Below are positions 33,849 through 42,709 of a stretch of 64,000 bases of DNA, piece after piece; position 1 is the stretch's first letter, and the number at the start of each line of letters is the position of its first letter. Position numbers and translations under genes: made by a program. Below the pieces are notes generated by a model. The model worked only from the letters and a program-made list of their open reading frames with translations, ran no database searches and was not told the origin of the DNA. This DNA is from Neobacillus niacini NBRC 15566 (GTDB lineage Bacteria; Bacillota; Bacilli; Bacillales; Cytobacillaceae). The DNA lies in NCBI RefSeq assembly GCF_001591505.1, contig NZ_BCVA01000032.1, positions 1 through 64,000 on the forward strand, written 5' to 3'.

Positions 33849-35345
33849 ATGGAACAACCTATTCTAGAAATGAAAAATATTAGTAAAGCATTTAACGGGA
33901 TTCCTGTATTAAAAGATGTTAATTTCTCCGTGAAAAAAGGTGAAGTTCACGCCTTGATGGGGGGAAATGGTGCCGGGAAATCGACGTTAATGAAAATTCT
34001 AACAGGTGTTTATACCGCAGATAGCGGCGACATTCTGATTGACGGAAAACCTGTGAGTATTAAAAGTTATGAAGAAGCACAAAAAAATAATATATCGATG
34101 ATTTTCCAAGAGTTTAGTTTAATTCCAACCCTTACTGTTGCCCAAAACATCTATCTTACACGTGAGAAGAAGACATCATTAGGGCTGCTCGATGACAAGG
34201 ATTGTGAGAAGAAAACGGAAAAACTGCTTGAAGAATTAGGCGTAGATATTAAACCAACTGATATTGTACAAAACCTAGGAGTAGGATATTGGCAGATGAC
34301 GGAAATTGCCAAAGCACTTTCACAAGAAGCGAAAATTCTTATCATGGACGAGCCAACCTCTTCCTTAACCAAAAATGAAACAGAAGTATTATTTAGCTTT
34401 ATTAACAAATTGAAAGCAAAAGGATATTCGATCATCTATATTTCTCACCGGATGGATGAGATTTTTGAAATTTGTGACCGAATTACAATACTACGTGATG
34501 GCCGGTATATCACAACTGAAACATGCAGTGAAACCAATCTTGACACCGTTATTCAACATATTGTCGGTATGGAGTTTGACCAAGCCTTTGAATGGAAGGA
34601 ACGTGCTTATGATACTGACGTACCGCCGATTTTTGAAGTGAGAAACTTAACAGCCGGAAATGTTCAAGATATCAATCTTAAAATTCAGCCGGGTGAAATC
34701 GTCGGAATTGCAGGGTTGATGGGAAGCGGGAGAACAGAATTACTTCGAAGTCTGTTTGGAATTGACCCGATTGAGAATGGAGAAATCTACATTAACGGAC
34801 AAAAACAAACGATTAAGAATCCAAGGAATGCGATCGATGCCGGTCTTGCTTTGATTCCGGAGGATCGCCGAATGCAAGGCTTGGTTCTTGAACATAGTGT
34901 CAAAGATAATATGATTCTTCCAATTCTTTCGAAGGTTAAAAAAGGAACTTTTATAGATAATAAAAAATCAAATGACATTAGCAATGATTTTGTTCAAAAG
35001 CTCAATATTAAAACGGATCATATTTTTAAACAAGCCAGACTGTTATCAGGCGGTAACCAGCAAAAAATCGTCCTCGCCAAATGGCTGGCGAATGATCCTA
35101 CCGTACTCATGCTGGATGAACCAACTATTGGTGTGGATATTGGTGCAAAAACAGAAATCGTTGAAATTATTCGAGAAATGGCCGAAACTGGCAAGGCAAT
35201 CCTTGTGGTCTCCTCTGAACTCCCAGAACTGCTTGCCTTGAGTGACCGTGTGGTCGTCATGCATGATGGGAAAATAAAGAAGGAGATGAAACGCAAAGAG
35301 ATAAAAACAGAGGAGGAATTACAATATGCAATCCAAGGTTTCTAA
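33849..35345 (+). CDS. Sugar ABC transporter ATPase, two fused domains (RbsA/MglA type)
   Basis: 498 residues; the ATG at 33849 follows AAGGTGA. Two nucleotide-binding domains in tandem. The first has Walker A GGNGAGKST and Walker B LIMDEPTSSL but a weak signature (LGVGYWQ). The second has an altered Walker A (GLMGSGRTE) with a normal signature (LSGGNQQK) and Walker B LMLDEPTIGVD. This asymmetry is the rule in RbsA, MglA and XylG. It energises the permease encoded next, whose gene overlaps by 20 bp. One ATPase must serve both binding proteins of the locus. Confidence 0.94.
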   Translation: MEQPILEMKNISKAFNGIPVLKDVNFSVKKGEVHALMGGNGAGKSTLMKILTGVYTADSGDILIDGKPVSIKSYEEAQKNNISMIFQEFSLIPTLTVAQNIYLTREKKTSLGLLDDKDCEKKTEKLLEELGVDIKPTDIVQNLGVGYWQMTEIAKALSQEAKILIMDEPTSSLTKNETEVLFSFINKLKAKGYSIIYISHRMDEIFEICDRITILRDGRYITTETCSETNLDTVIQHIVGMEFDQAFEWKERAYDTDVPPIFEVRNLTAGNVQDINLKIQPGEIVGIAGLMGSGRTELLRSLFGIDPIENGEIYINGQKQTIKNPRNAIDAGLALIPEDRRMQGLVLEHSVKDNMILPILSKVKKGTFIDNKKSNDISNDFVQKLNIKTDHIFKQARLLSGGNQQKIVLAKWLANDPTVLMLDEPTIGVDIGAKTEIVEIIREMAETGKAILVVSSELPELLALSDRVVVMHDGKIKKEMKRKEIKTEEELQYAIQGF

Positions 35346-36306
35346 TATACAAAAGCCGGCAGCTCCGGCATTGAAAGGCTTCGAATGGCGCAATTATATT
35401 GTTTATTTCGCTTTCGTAGGAGTATTAATCTATTTTTCTATCAGCTTAAGTGATGAAGGGTTTTTAACTTCAGGAAATTTGTTAAATATTGTTAGACAAA
35501 CAGCTACCATTTCCTTAATGGCGTTGGCAATGACATTTGTAATCAGTACAGGTGAAATTGACCTTTCTGTTGGTTCCATTGCCGCTCTTTCTTCTCTTGT
35601 AGGTGCATTGGCGATCCAAGCCGGTTATGGCATTGTGGGAGGACTCATTGGCGGTGTAAGTACGGGACTTGTGGTTGGTTTAATCAATGGTTTGCTTGTT
35701 ACAAAGGTAGCCATTCCTTCCTTTCTTGTAACATTAGGAACAATGGGAGCAGTTAAAGGTTTTGCGATGTGGATAACAGACACAGCACCAGTACCAATTG
35801 TAGATGCAAATTTCAACTTTATTTTTGGATCAGGTGATATTGGTCCAATTCCGGTTCTTCTTATTTGGACTCTAGTGTTTACAGTTATCGCCCATGTGTT
35901 GCTTCGTAAAACAGCATTTGGCCGTCAGGTGCTTGCTACAGGCGGAAATGAAAACGCTGCAAGATTTTCAGGTGTGAAGACAATGAAAATTAAGCTGATG
36001 GTTTTCCTAGGTACAGGATTAATGGCTGGTTTAGCCGGGCTTCTCTATGCAGGTCGTATGAATGCAGGTCGTTTTTCCTTTGGAGAAGGGGATGAGCTTT
36101 CTGTTATCGCAGCGGTCATCCTTGGAGGAACAAGCTTGTTTGGCGGTGTAGGAACGATCATCGGGACGATTGTAGGTTCCTTGATGATTGGTACGATTAA
36201 TAACGGTTTGATCATTATGGGTCTTGATGTCAGCCAGCAAATGATTATCAAAGGAATTATCATCATCTTGGCTGTGGCATTTGGTAAGAAAGCGATGAAG
36301 CGATAG
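35326..36306 (+). CDS. Sugar ABC transporter permease (RbsC type)
   Basis: 326 residues, about eight to ten membrane helices, BPD_transp_2 family. Recognisable parts are TFVISTGEIDLSVGSIAALSS, the glycine-rich GLINGLLVTK, the TGGNENAARFSGV coupling loop that meets the ATPase, and AAVILGGTSLFGGVGT. AGGAGGAATT precedes the ATG inside the end of the ATPase gene, so translation is coupled. It presumably dimerises to form the pore. Confidence 0.94.
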   Translation: MQSKVSNIQKPAAPALKGFEWRNYIVYFAFVGVLIYFSISLSDEGFLTSGNLLNIVRQTATISLMALAMTFVISTGEIDLSVGSIAALSSLVGALAIQAGYGIVGGLIGGVSTGLVVGLINGLLVTKVAIPSFLVTLGTMGAVKGFAMWITDTAPVPIVDANFNFIFGSGDIGPIPVLLIWTLVFTVIAHVLLRKTAFGRQVLATGGNENAARFSGVKTMKIKLMVFLGTGLMAGLAGLLYAGRMNAGRFSFGEGDELSVIAAVILGGTSLFGGVGTIIGTIVGSLMIGTINNGLIIMGLDVSQQMIIKGIIIILAVAFGKKAMKR

Positions 36307-36376
36307 GTTTTTATAAAACGCTCTTAAAATGTACGTTACTGCAACATGAGAAAACTTATGTACAGGAGGAAACGAA

Positions 36377-37555
36377 GTGAAGAAGATTAAAGTTGGTATC
36401 ATTGGTACCGGTTTTATCGGGCCAACACATATTGAAGCCATCAGAAGACTTGGCTTTGTAGAAGTAGTTGGTTTGGCGGAAACCAGTCAGGAAACAGCTG
36501 AAAAAAAAGCCGTTGAGCTTGGAATCCCGAGAGCTTATGGTGATTACCGTGAAATGCTAAAAGACAGTGAAATCCAAGTAGTGCACAATTGCACACCAAA
36601 TCACCTGCACTATGCAATTAATAAAGAGATTATTTTGGCAGGAAAGCATGTCGTTTCAGAAAAGCCGCTGGCAATGAACAGTGAAGAATCAGCAGAATTG
36701 CTGGAACTTGCAGAAAAACACGGTGTAGTCCATGCCGTGAACTTTAATTACAGACAGCATGCAAGTATACAAAACTTACAAGCGAAAATCACAAATGGTG
36801 ATCTTGGGAAAGTGAATTTGGTTCACGGAAGTTACTTGCAGGACTGGTTATTATATGAAACAGATTATAACTGGCGTTTAGCACCGGAAGTAGGCGGGAA
36901 ATCACGGGCCGTAGCGGATATTGGATCCCATTGGTGCGATACTGTCCAATTTGTAACAGGTAAAAAAATTGTGGAAGTATTTGCTGATTTAGCAACTGTT
37001 ATTCCAGTAAGAAAGAAGCCTACAGGAAATGTAGCTACTTTTGGGGCCAAGAATAAAGAAGATATGGAATATGAAGATGTTCAAATCAATACAGAAGACT
37101 ATGCATCCGTTCTAGTTCGCTTTGAAGATGGATCAAGAGGAGTCTTTACGGTATCCCAAGTAAGTGCCGGTCGGAAAAATAGACTAAGTTTTGAAATCAA
37201 CGGAAGCCACAGCTCTGTTTTCTGGAACCAGGAAGAACCAGAAAAATTATGGATCGGACACCGGGATAAAGCGAATGAAGTTCTTTTAGCAGACCCTGCG
37301 TTATTCTCAGCGGAGGCAAGATCAGCTATCCATCATCCAGGTGGGCATAATGAAGGCTGGCCGGATGCATTAAAAAATATGATGTTAAATTTCTACTCTT
37401 TTGTTAGCGAAGGAAAGAGCCTGAAAACAGACAAGCATAAGTTTGCGACATTTGTAGATGGCCATATTTCCATGTGTATTACAGATGCCATCTTGGAAAG
37501 CCATCAGCTGCAGAAATGGGTGAAGGTTCAGGCAAGCAAGGAGGTTCTGGCATGA
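36377..37555 (+). CDS. Gfo/Idh/MocA-family sugar dehydrogenase 1
   Basis: 392 residues, GTG start after AGGAGG. The N-terminal Rossmann fold has GIIGTGFIGPTH (about 8-18). The family motif EKP is at 95-97 with catalytic K96. The substrate domain has DIGSHWCD with D181 and H185 as the usual Asp/His pair. Family members oxidise or reduce ring hydroxyls of sugars and inositols with NAD(P). The stop overlaps the start of the next gene (ATGA), so it is coupled to the TIM-barrel enzyme. In the levoglucosan-type model it would be one of two dehydrogenases working at C3; which one catalyses the first step cannot be told from this gene alone. Confidence 0.92.
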   Translation: MKKIKVGIIGTGFIGPTHIEAIRRLGFVEVVGLAETSQETAEKKAVELGIPRAYGDYREMLKDSEIQVVHNCTPNHLHYAINKEIILAGKHVVSEKPLAMNSEESAELLELAEKHGVVHAVNFNYRQHASIQNLQAKITNGDLGKVNLVHGSYLQDWLLYETDYNWRLAPEVGGKSRAVADIGSHWCDTVQFVTGKKIVEVFADLATVIPVRKKPTGNVATFGAKNKEDMEYEDVQINTEDYASVLVRFEDGSRGVFTVSQVSAGRKNRLSFEINGSHSSVFWNQEEPEKLWIGHRDKANEVLLADPALFSAEARSAIHHPGGHNEGWPDALKNMMLNFYSFVSEGKSLKTDKHKFATFVDGHISMCITDAILESHQLQKWVKVQASKEVLA

Positions 37556-38523
37556 AACTAGGTGTATTTACCCCGCTTTATCAGAATTTGCCATTTGAAG
37601 AAATGCTGGATAAGCTGGCAGGTATGGGTGTTGAGACCGTTGAATTGGGGACTGGCAATTATCCCGGCAACCATCACTGTAAACCGGATGAATTGCTTGC
37701 CTCTCCCGATAAAACTAGAGAATTCCTGCGAGCACTTGAAACAAGGGGAATAACCATCAGTGGCTTAAGCTGCCACGGGAATCCGCTGCATCCGAATGTG
37801 AAAATTGCCAAAGAATCACACGACGTTTGGCGGAAAACCGTTTTACTGGCAGAACATTTAGAAGTTCCTGTTATCAATGGCTTTTCCGGATGCCCGGGTG
37901 ATCATATCAGTGCAAAAAATCCAAACTGGGTCACATGTTCTTGGCCGCCTGAATATTTAGATGTGTTGAACTGGCAATGGAACGAAGTCGTGATTCCTTA
38001 TTGGAAAGAGGAAGCGAAATTCGCGAAAGAGCATGGCATTAACCAAATTGCCTTAGAAATGCACCCTGGGTTTGTAGTCTATAATCCTGATACACTACTA
38101 AAGTTAAGAGAACATGCGGGGGAAAACATTGGTGCCAATTTTGATCCAAGCCATTTAGTTTGGCAAGGAATCAATCCGGTAGAAGCAATTAAAAGGCTTG
38201 GAAGGGAAAAAGCCATTTTCCATTTCCATGCGAAGGACACTTATTTAGATCAAGCCAATATTAGTGTAAATGGTGTTTTAGATACAAAGCATTACAGCCA
38301 AATTTTAGATCGCTCATGGACATTTAGATCTGTAGGATATGGATCGGATGAAAAAATGTGGAAAGACATTGTGAGTACCTTAAGAGCGGTTGGTTATGAT
38401 TATGTCATTTCCATTGAACATGAAGATATGCTTGCTTCAACAGATGAGGGATTAAAGAAAGCGATTTCTCTTTTAAAAGATGCCATGTTTAAGGAACAAG
38501 TTACTGATATGTGGTGGGCTTAA
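37552..38523 (+). CDS. Sugar phosphate isomerase/epimerase-type TIM barrel 1
   Basis: 323 residues from the ATG at 37552, which follows AAGGAGG and overlaps the previous stop by four bases. An AP_endonuc_2 / xylose-isomerase-like barrel: the metal-binding residues are visible in ALEMHPGF (Glu), ANFDPSHL (Asp), FHFHAKD (His) and SIEHED (Glu). An insert around GCPGDHISAKNPNW lies near the expected active site. Relatives act as epimerases, dehydratases or eliminases on keto-sugars made by Gfo/Idh/MocA enzymes. Coupling to such a dehydrogenase supports that role here. Confidence 0.9.
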   Translation: MKLGVFTPLYQNLPFEEMLDKLAGMGVETVELGTGNYPGNHHCKPDELLASPDKTREFLRALETRGITISGLSCHGNPLHPNVKIAKESHDVWRKTVLLAEHLEVPVINGFSGCPGDHISAKNPNWVTCSWPPEYLDVLNWQWNEVVIPYWKEEAKFAKEHGINQIALEMHPGFVVYNPDTLLKLREHAGENIGANFDPSHLVWQGINPVEAIKRLGREKAIFHFHAKDTYLDQANISVNGVLDTKHYSQILDRSWTFRSVGYGSDEKMWKDIVSTLRAVGYDYVISIEHEDMLASTDEGLKKAISLLKDAMFKEQVTDMWWA

Positions 38524-38588
38524 TTTTTGGTTGATAGAGCAATTTTGATCGGAACGTTATACGGTTTTATATAAAAGGGGATATGGCC

Positions 38589-38605
38589 GGCTGTATTCTA
38601 CAGCC
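38589..38605 (+). other. Hairpin between TIM barrel 1 and the zinc dehydrogenase
   Basis: GGCTGTA / TACAGCC, 3-nt loop, no T run. It resembles an RNA-processing or stability hairpin rather than a terminator. The gap before the next gene is 160 bp. Confidence 0.5.
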
Positions 38606-38683
38606 CTTATGTAATCAATAAAAACAAGTTGTAGTAGAAGACCTTAGTCCTATGATTCAAATTAACTTATTGGAGGCAGTACG

Positions 38684-39718
38684 ATGACAACAATGCAAGC
38701 AGTATTTTTTCCCGGAGACAAAAAGGTAGAAATTCGTCAGGTTGAAATCCCAACACCAGGACAAGGAGAAGTACTCATTCAATTAAAGGCGTCTGCTATT
38801 TGCCGCAGTGATATGAGCTTATACTACGGAACATCTGTTTTTGAAGGAACAAAATGTGGATGTACGGTGCCTGGACATGAGCCTGCGGGAGTTATTACAG
38901 AAGTAGGTAATGGTGTATCTAATTTTAAGCCTGGTGATCGGGTTGCTGTTTACTTAGCATTAGGCTGCGGTGAATGTGCTCATTGTAAGAGTGGATACAA
39001 AATGTTCTGTAAAGAATTTAAGTGCATAGGTTTTGACTCTCATGGCGGCGACGCTGAGTATATGGTAGTTCCAGCTGAAAACTGCATGAGACTTCCAGAT
39101 ACTATGAGCTTTGTAACAGCTGCCGTGTCAACAGATGCAGTAGGAACCCTTTATCACGCTCAAAAGAGATTAGGAATTTCCGGAAGAGACTACCTTGTTA
39201 TTTTTGGTATGGGCCCAATGGGCGGTGCAGGTGTGATGATTGCTAAAGGATTAGGCGCAACAGTTATTGCAGTTGACATGCTGGATGAGCGATTGGAGCT
39301 TGCGAAAGAATTAGGTGCAGATTACACCATCAATGGTAAAACGATGAATGTTCAAGAAGAAATTGCCCGTATTACAAATGGTGCCGGTGCAGACGCAGCA
39401 ATCGATTGCTCCGGAAGCCCGTATGCTGAAAATGATGCATTAGATTGTGTGAGAGCACATGGAAGTGTGGCCTTTATCGGCGAAAGCAAAGAGACAACAA
39501 TTAAGCCTAGTCAGCAGTTAATTCGTAAGCAAATTTCGGTGATCGGTTCTTGGTACTTCCCAATTCAAGAGTTTGACGAAATTGCAGAATTCATAGTGAG
39601 AAAAAATCTGCCTGTTGAAAAACTAGTGACACATCAATTTAAATTGGAAGAAGCAGAAACAGCATTCCGTATGTTTGATGAAAGAAAGACAGAAAAAGCT
39701 GTATTTGTTTGGGAATAA
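38684..39718 (+). CDS. Zinc-dependent medium-chain dehydrogenase
   Basis: 344 residues, TTGGAGG before the ATG. An MDR-family enzyme: catalytic zinc site in SAICRSDMS (Cys) and PGHEPAG (His/Glu), structural zinc site CGECAHCKSGYKMFC with four Cys, and NAD-binding VIFGMGPMGGAGV. It probably oxidises a sugar alcohol or a sugar hydroxyl. The flanking genes are sugar enzymes. It is separated from both neighbours by 130-160 bp, so internal promoters are possible. Confidence 0.9.
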   Translation: MTTMQAVFFPGDKKVEIRQVEIPTPGQGEVLIQLKASAICRSDMSLYYGTSVFEGTKCGCTVPGHEPAGVITEVGNGVSNFKPGDRVAVYLALGCGECAHCKSGYKMFCKEFKCIGFDSHGGDAEYMVVPAENCMRLPDTMSFVTAAVSTDAVGTLYHAQKRLGISGRDYLVIFGMGPMGGAGVMIAKGLGATVIAVDMLDERLELAKELGADYTINGKTMNVQEEIARITNGAGADAAIDCSGSPYAENDALDCVRAHGSVAFIGESKETTIKPSQQLIRKQISVIGSWYFPIQEFDEIAEFIVRKNLPVEKLVTHQFKLEEAETAFRMFDERKTEKAVFVWE

Positions 39719-39740
39719 GAAAAGCGGAAGCGGTAGGTCG

Positions 39741-39799
39741 TAACTCTCGGATAAGCTGCCTTTACTCTCGGATAAAGCAGCATTACTCACAGGTTAAGC
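39741..39799. repeat. Three degenerate 17-bp repeats
   Basis: TAACTCTCGGATAAGC (39741), TTACTCTCGGATAAAGC (39762) and TTACTCACAGGTTAAGC (39783), each 21 bp apart, in the non-coding gap before TIM barrel 2. No function is evident. Confidence 0.55.
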
Positions 39800-39849
39800 T
39801 ATCCTTACTAGATTTAAACCAATGATTATATTAAAAGGAGCTGTTCCTA

Positions 39850-40701
39850 ATGAAAGGTATTTCATTTAACACATGGGTGTATAGTAGTTTTCCAAACTGG
39901 CTTTCTTCTTATCCATTAGAGGAAGTTATCAACCGTCTTTCTTCTTTTGGTTACGATGCGATTGAAATTGGCTGTGCAGCCCCGCATGCCTGGCCAGACT
40001 ATTTATCACCTGAAAGAAGACAAGAAATCAAAAAATTGCTTAAGGAAAAGAACTTAAAGGTTTCATCGATGCTTCCCGCACCAGGCGGAGGTCCAGGGAT
40101 GAACCCAAGCTCTCCTTTAAAGGAAGAAAGAGAATTTACGATTAAACATTATAAGGAAGTTGTTCGTTTAGCGCATGAATGGGAATGCCCAACCGTTATG
40201 TGGATTGCAGGCTGGGTGGTTTTTGGAACTTCTCAGCAAGAAGCTTGGAACTACAGTTTAGAAGGCTTAATTGAAGTAGCCCAATATGCTAAGGATCTTG
40301 GTGTGACACTTGTAGTTGAACCAACTCCAGCAGACAGCAACTTAATTGAAACAGCTGATGATGCCCTTCTATTAGCAGAGCAATCAGGTATGGATAATGT
40401 TAAGGTCATGTTTGATACATTCCATGCATTGTACAGAAATGAAGTGGCCAGTGATTATGTATACCGAATGAAAGACAAGCTTCATCATGTTCATATCGCC
40501 GACAGCGACCGTCTCCCTCCTGGTAAAGGCCAATGTGATTATGATGCGGTATTAAGAGCCTTAAAAGATATCAATTATGATGGATATTTAGCAATGGAAG
40601 TTGGATTCAATTCTAGAGCGTCTGAACCAGATTGGTTTGCCAAAGAATCGATTAAATACTTAAAAGAGCAAATGAAAGAAATTGGCTGGGAGCACAAATA
40701 A
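39850..40701 (+). CDS. Sugar phosphate isomerase/epimerase-type TIM barrel 2
   Basis: 283 residues, AAAGGAGC before the ATG. Same AP_endonuc_2 barrel superfamily, closest in pattern to ketose 3-epimerases: metal ligands in LVVEPTPAD (Glu), VMFDTFHAL (Asp/His), HVHIADSDR (His) and LAMEVGF (Glu). A proline-rich loop (MLPAPGGGPGMNPSSP) sits over the expected active site. It belongs to the same pathway as the adjoining dehydrogenases; the exact reaction (epimerisation, elimination or hydration) is not readable from sequence. Confidence 0.9.
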   Translation: MKGISFNTWVYSSFPNWLSSYPLEEVINRLSSFGYDAIEIGCAAPHAWPDYLSPERRQEIKKLLKEKNLKVSSMLPAPGGGPGMNPSSPLKEEREFTIKHYKEVVRLAHEWECPTVMWIAGWVVFGTSQQEAWNYSLEGLIEVAQYAKDLGVTLVVEPTPADSNLIETADDALLLAEQSGMDNVKVMFDTFHALYRNEVASDYVYRMKDKLHHVHIADSDRLPPGKGQCDYDAVLRALKDINYDGYLAMEVGFNSRASEPDWFAKESIKYLKEQMKEIGWEHK

Positions 40702-40715
40702 TCTTGGAAAAATCC

Positions 40716-40754
40716 GGGCGGTAACAGATACCTGTAGTCGCCGCCCATTCTTCT
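40716..40754 (+). terminator. Weak terminator or hairpin after TIM barrel 2
   Basis: GGGCGG (40716-40721) pairs with CCGCCC (40741-40746), with a small inner ACAG/CTGT helix, followed by ATTCTTCTTT. The araC start lies 27 bp beyond the stem. Confidence 0.5.
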
Positions 40755-40772
40755 TTAAAGGGGGCATCCGCC

Positions 40773-41585
40773 GTGCAAAAAACCTCCATTCTACTTGAAA
40801 CACCTCGATTAATATCTGCATCAGTAATCAATCAAAAAAATCCTCTTGGTTTTAAAAAAAATGCCGACGTCGACTATACAGAGATTATCTTTATAGAACA
40901 AGGACGAGGTGATTTCATACTTGAAGACAGCCATTTTGTGGGAAAAACAGGAGATCTTATCATATTAAATCCATTAAGTGATCTCAAGGTGAAATCTTGT
41001 ATGGATAATCCTCTTAATGGGATTTCCATCTGTTTTTCCAATCTCCATATCAATGGGAAGCAGAAAGGTTTTTTGATAGAATCCACAGATCTTCCAATTA
41101 TTAATTTGCAGGAAGAAAAGAAGGAGATTCATAGTTATTTAAAGGTAATATTAAATGAATATAGTATAAAGCATGTGGGTTACCAAGATATCATATCCTC
41201 AATATTACAAACGGTAGTGATTAAAGTTACTCGTCTATTGAAAAATGTCGATTATCATCCTTCCTTTTCTTCTATGTGCCTTGAAGTAAAAAAATATATT
41301 GAAGAAAATTTTCGGCAAGAGCTGACTTTAAACGATTTAGCCAACCTCGTTTATGTAAGCCCCTTCCATTTAGGACACATTTTTAAAGAAGAAGTGGGCT
41401 TGCCGCCCATTCAATACATGATTCAGTGCCGTATTGAAGAGGCAAAAAGGCTGCTGGAGTATTCCGATCTTTCTGTGAGGGAAATTGCCTCGTTAATAGG
41501 ATATGAAAATGCTAATTATTTCAATTTGCTTTTTAAAAAAATGACAGGTAGCCCGCCGGGAAAATTCAGAAGAATGAAAGTATAA
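40773..41585 (+). CDS. AraC-family transcriptional regulator
   Basis: 270 residues, GTG start after AAAGGGGG. An N-terminal cupin-like sensor (about 25-150: EIIFIEQGRGDFIL, GKTGDLIILNPLSDLKV) is followed by two helix-turn-helices (about 172-270: LTLNDLANLVYVSPFHLGHIFKEEVG and SVREIASLIGYENANYFNLLFKK). These sensors normally bind a sugar or its derivative. It sits inside the locus and most likely activates the sugar genes. It is the third regulator type here, beside LacI and the LytTR pair. Confidence 0.92.
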   Translation: MQKTSILLETPRLISASVINQKNPLGFKKNADVDYTEIIFIEQGRGDFILEDSHFVGKTGDLIILNPLSDLKVKSCMDNPLNGISICFSNLHINGKQKGFLIESTDLPIINLQEEKKEIHSYLKVILNEYSIKHVGYQDIISSILQTVVIKVTRLLKNVDYHPSFSSMCLEVKKYIEENFRQELTLNDLANLVYVSPFHLGHIFKEEVGLPPIQYMIQCRIEEAKRLLEYSDLSVREIASLIGYENANYFNLLFKKMTGSPPGKFRRMKV

Positions 41586-41586
41586 T

Positions 41587-41632
41587 GCTTTAATCTTTCA
41601 AAAACTTTAGGGAAAGATTAGAGCTTTTTTTG
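41587..41632 (+). terminator. Terminator after araC
   Basis: GCTTTAATCTTTC / GAAAGATTAGAGC stem, 11-nt loop, then TTTTTTT. Confidence 0.8.
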
Positions 41633-41727
41633 GTTAGCAAGAATGTGTATTTAGATTAGCAATTTTATTGATTTTAACTTTACCATATACCAAGTAGTAT
41701 AAGGAGTGAAGATACTACTTTGTCAAA

Positions 41728-41802
41728 TGTAATGGATTACATTATATTCTCTTAGAAAACAAAATAATTATTTTTTAAATCCTCAAATTGTAATCGATTA
41801 CA
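41728..41802. promoter_or_regulatory. Two operator palindromes upstream of the second transcription unit
   Basis: TGTAATGGATTACA (41728-41741) and TGTAATCGATTACA (41789-41802, identical to the core before lacI). The centres are 61 bp apart, about six helical turns, and the pair lies 60-134 bp before TIM barrel 3. They mark a second LacI- (or CcpA-) controlled unit running through the second binding protein and dehydrogenase 2. Confidence 0.78.
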
Positions 41803-41861
41803 TAACGGAGAATATTTTCGAAGAGACAAGAAGCTAGATAGTGAAAAATGGAGGGAAAATG

Positions 41862-42683
41862 ATGAAACTAGGTTATCAAACGAATACCTGGGGAGGCGTG
41901 GTTGGTCACCCGGCAGGAGTTACTTCTGTAAAGGATCTCTATTACCTTGCAAACGGCTCAACAGAGGACGCGCTCAAAGAGATTGCTGAAGCTGGGTATA
42001 AAGGGTTTGAAATTTTTGATGGAAATATGATGCAATTTCGAGATAAAAAGGAAGAATTTAAAAAACTAATCGCAGATCACTCTTTATCCTTCATAGGTGT
42101 TTACACCGGCGGAAACTTTATTTTTCCTGATATTTTAGAGGAAGAATTAGCAAAAATTGAAGAGGTAGCAGCTTTTGCTTATGAATTAGGAGCACAGCAT
42201 CTTGTTGTCGGCGGCGGTGCAGTCCGGACTAACGGCAACAAAGAAAGCGACTACAAAGATTTAGGAAATGCCCTTAATAGAGTAGTAGAAATCGCAGAAA
42301 AATACCACCTTATTCCTAGCTACCATCCGCATTTGGGGACGAATGTACAGTCACCTGAACAGCTGGATAAATTAATGCCTTTAACAACTATCAACCTATG
42401 TCCTGACACAGCTCATATTGAAGCAGGTGGGGGAGACCCGGTTGAAGTGATTAAAAAATATGTCGACCGCATCAAATATGTTCACTTTAAAGACTATGAA
42501 AATGGTGAGTTTTTGCCTTTAGGGGAAGGCCATCAGAAGTTTGCTGAAATGCTAAAATTACTAGAGAAAGTAAACTATGACGGCTGGATTACAGTGGAAT
42601 TGGACAGCTGGGCGAATCCAAAAGAGGGTGCCGAAATCAGCCGGCAGTTTCTTGCCCAGTATGAAGCATTAAAGACAAAATAA
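41862..42683 (+). CDS. Sugar phosphate isomerase/epimerase-type TIM barrel 3 (IolE-like)
   Basis: 273 residues from the ATG at 41862, six bases after GGAGGG (ATG 41859 is the alternative). An AP_endonuc_2 barrel. The segment SYHPHLGT resembles the His-rich loop of IolE-type 2-keto-inositol dehydratases. The other ligands are in NLCPDTAHIEAGGGD, VHFKDYE and WITVELDSW. This suggests a dehydratase or hydratase rather than an isomerase. It heads the second unit of the locus, under two operator palindromes, with binding protein 2 starting 26 bp downstream. Confidence 0.88.
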   Translation: MKLGYQTNTWGGVVGHPAGVTSVKDLYYLANGSTEDALKEIAEAGYKGFEIFDGNMMQFRDKKEEFKKLIADHSLSFIGVYTGGNFIFPDILEEELAKIEEVAAFAYELGAQHLVVGGGAVRTNGNKESDYKDLGNALNRVVEIAEKYHLIPSYHPHLGTNVQSPEQLDKLMPLTTINLCPDTAHIEAGGGDPVEVIKKYVDRIKYVHFKDYENGEFLPLGEGHQKFAEMLKLLEKVNYDGWITVELDSWANPKEGAEISRQFLAQYEALKTK

Positions 42684-42709
42684 GTTTTTCAAGAGATAGG
42701 GGGACCAAT

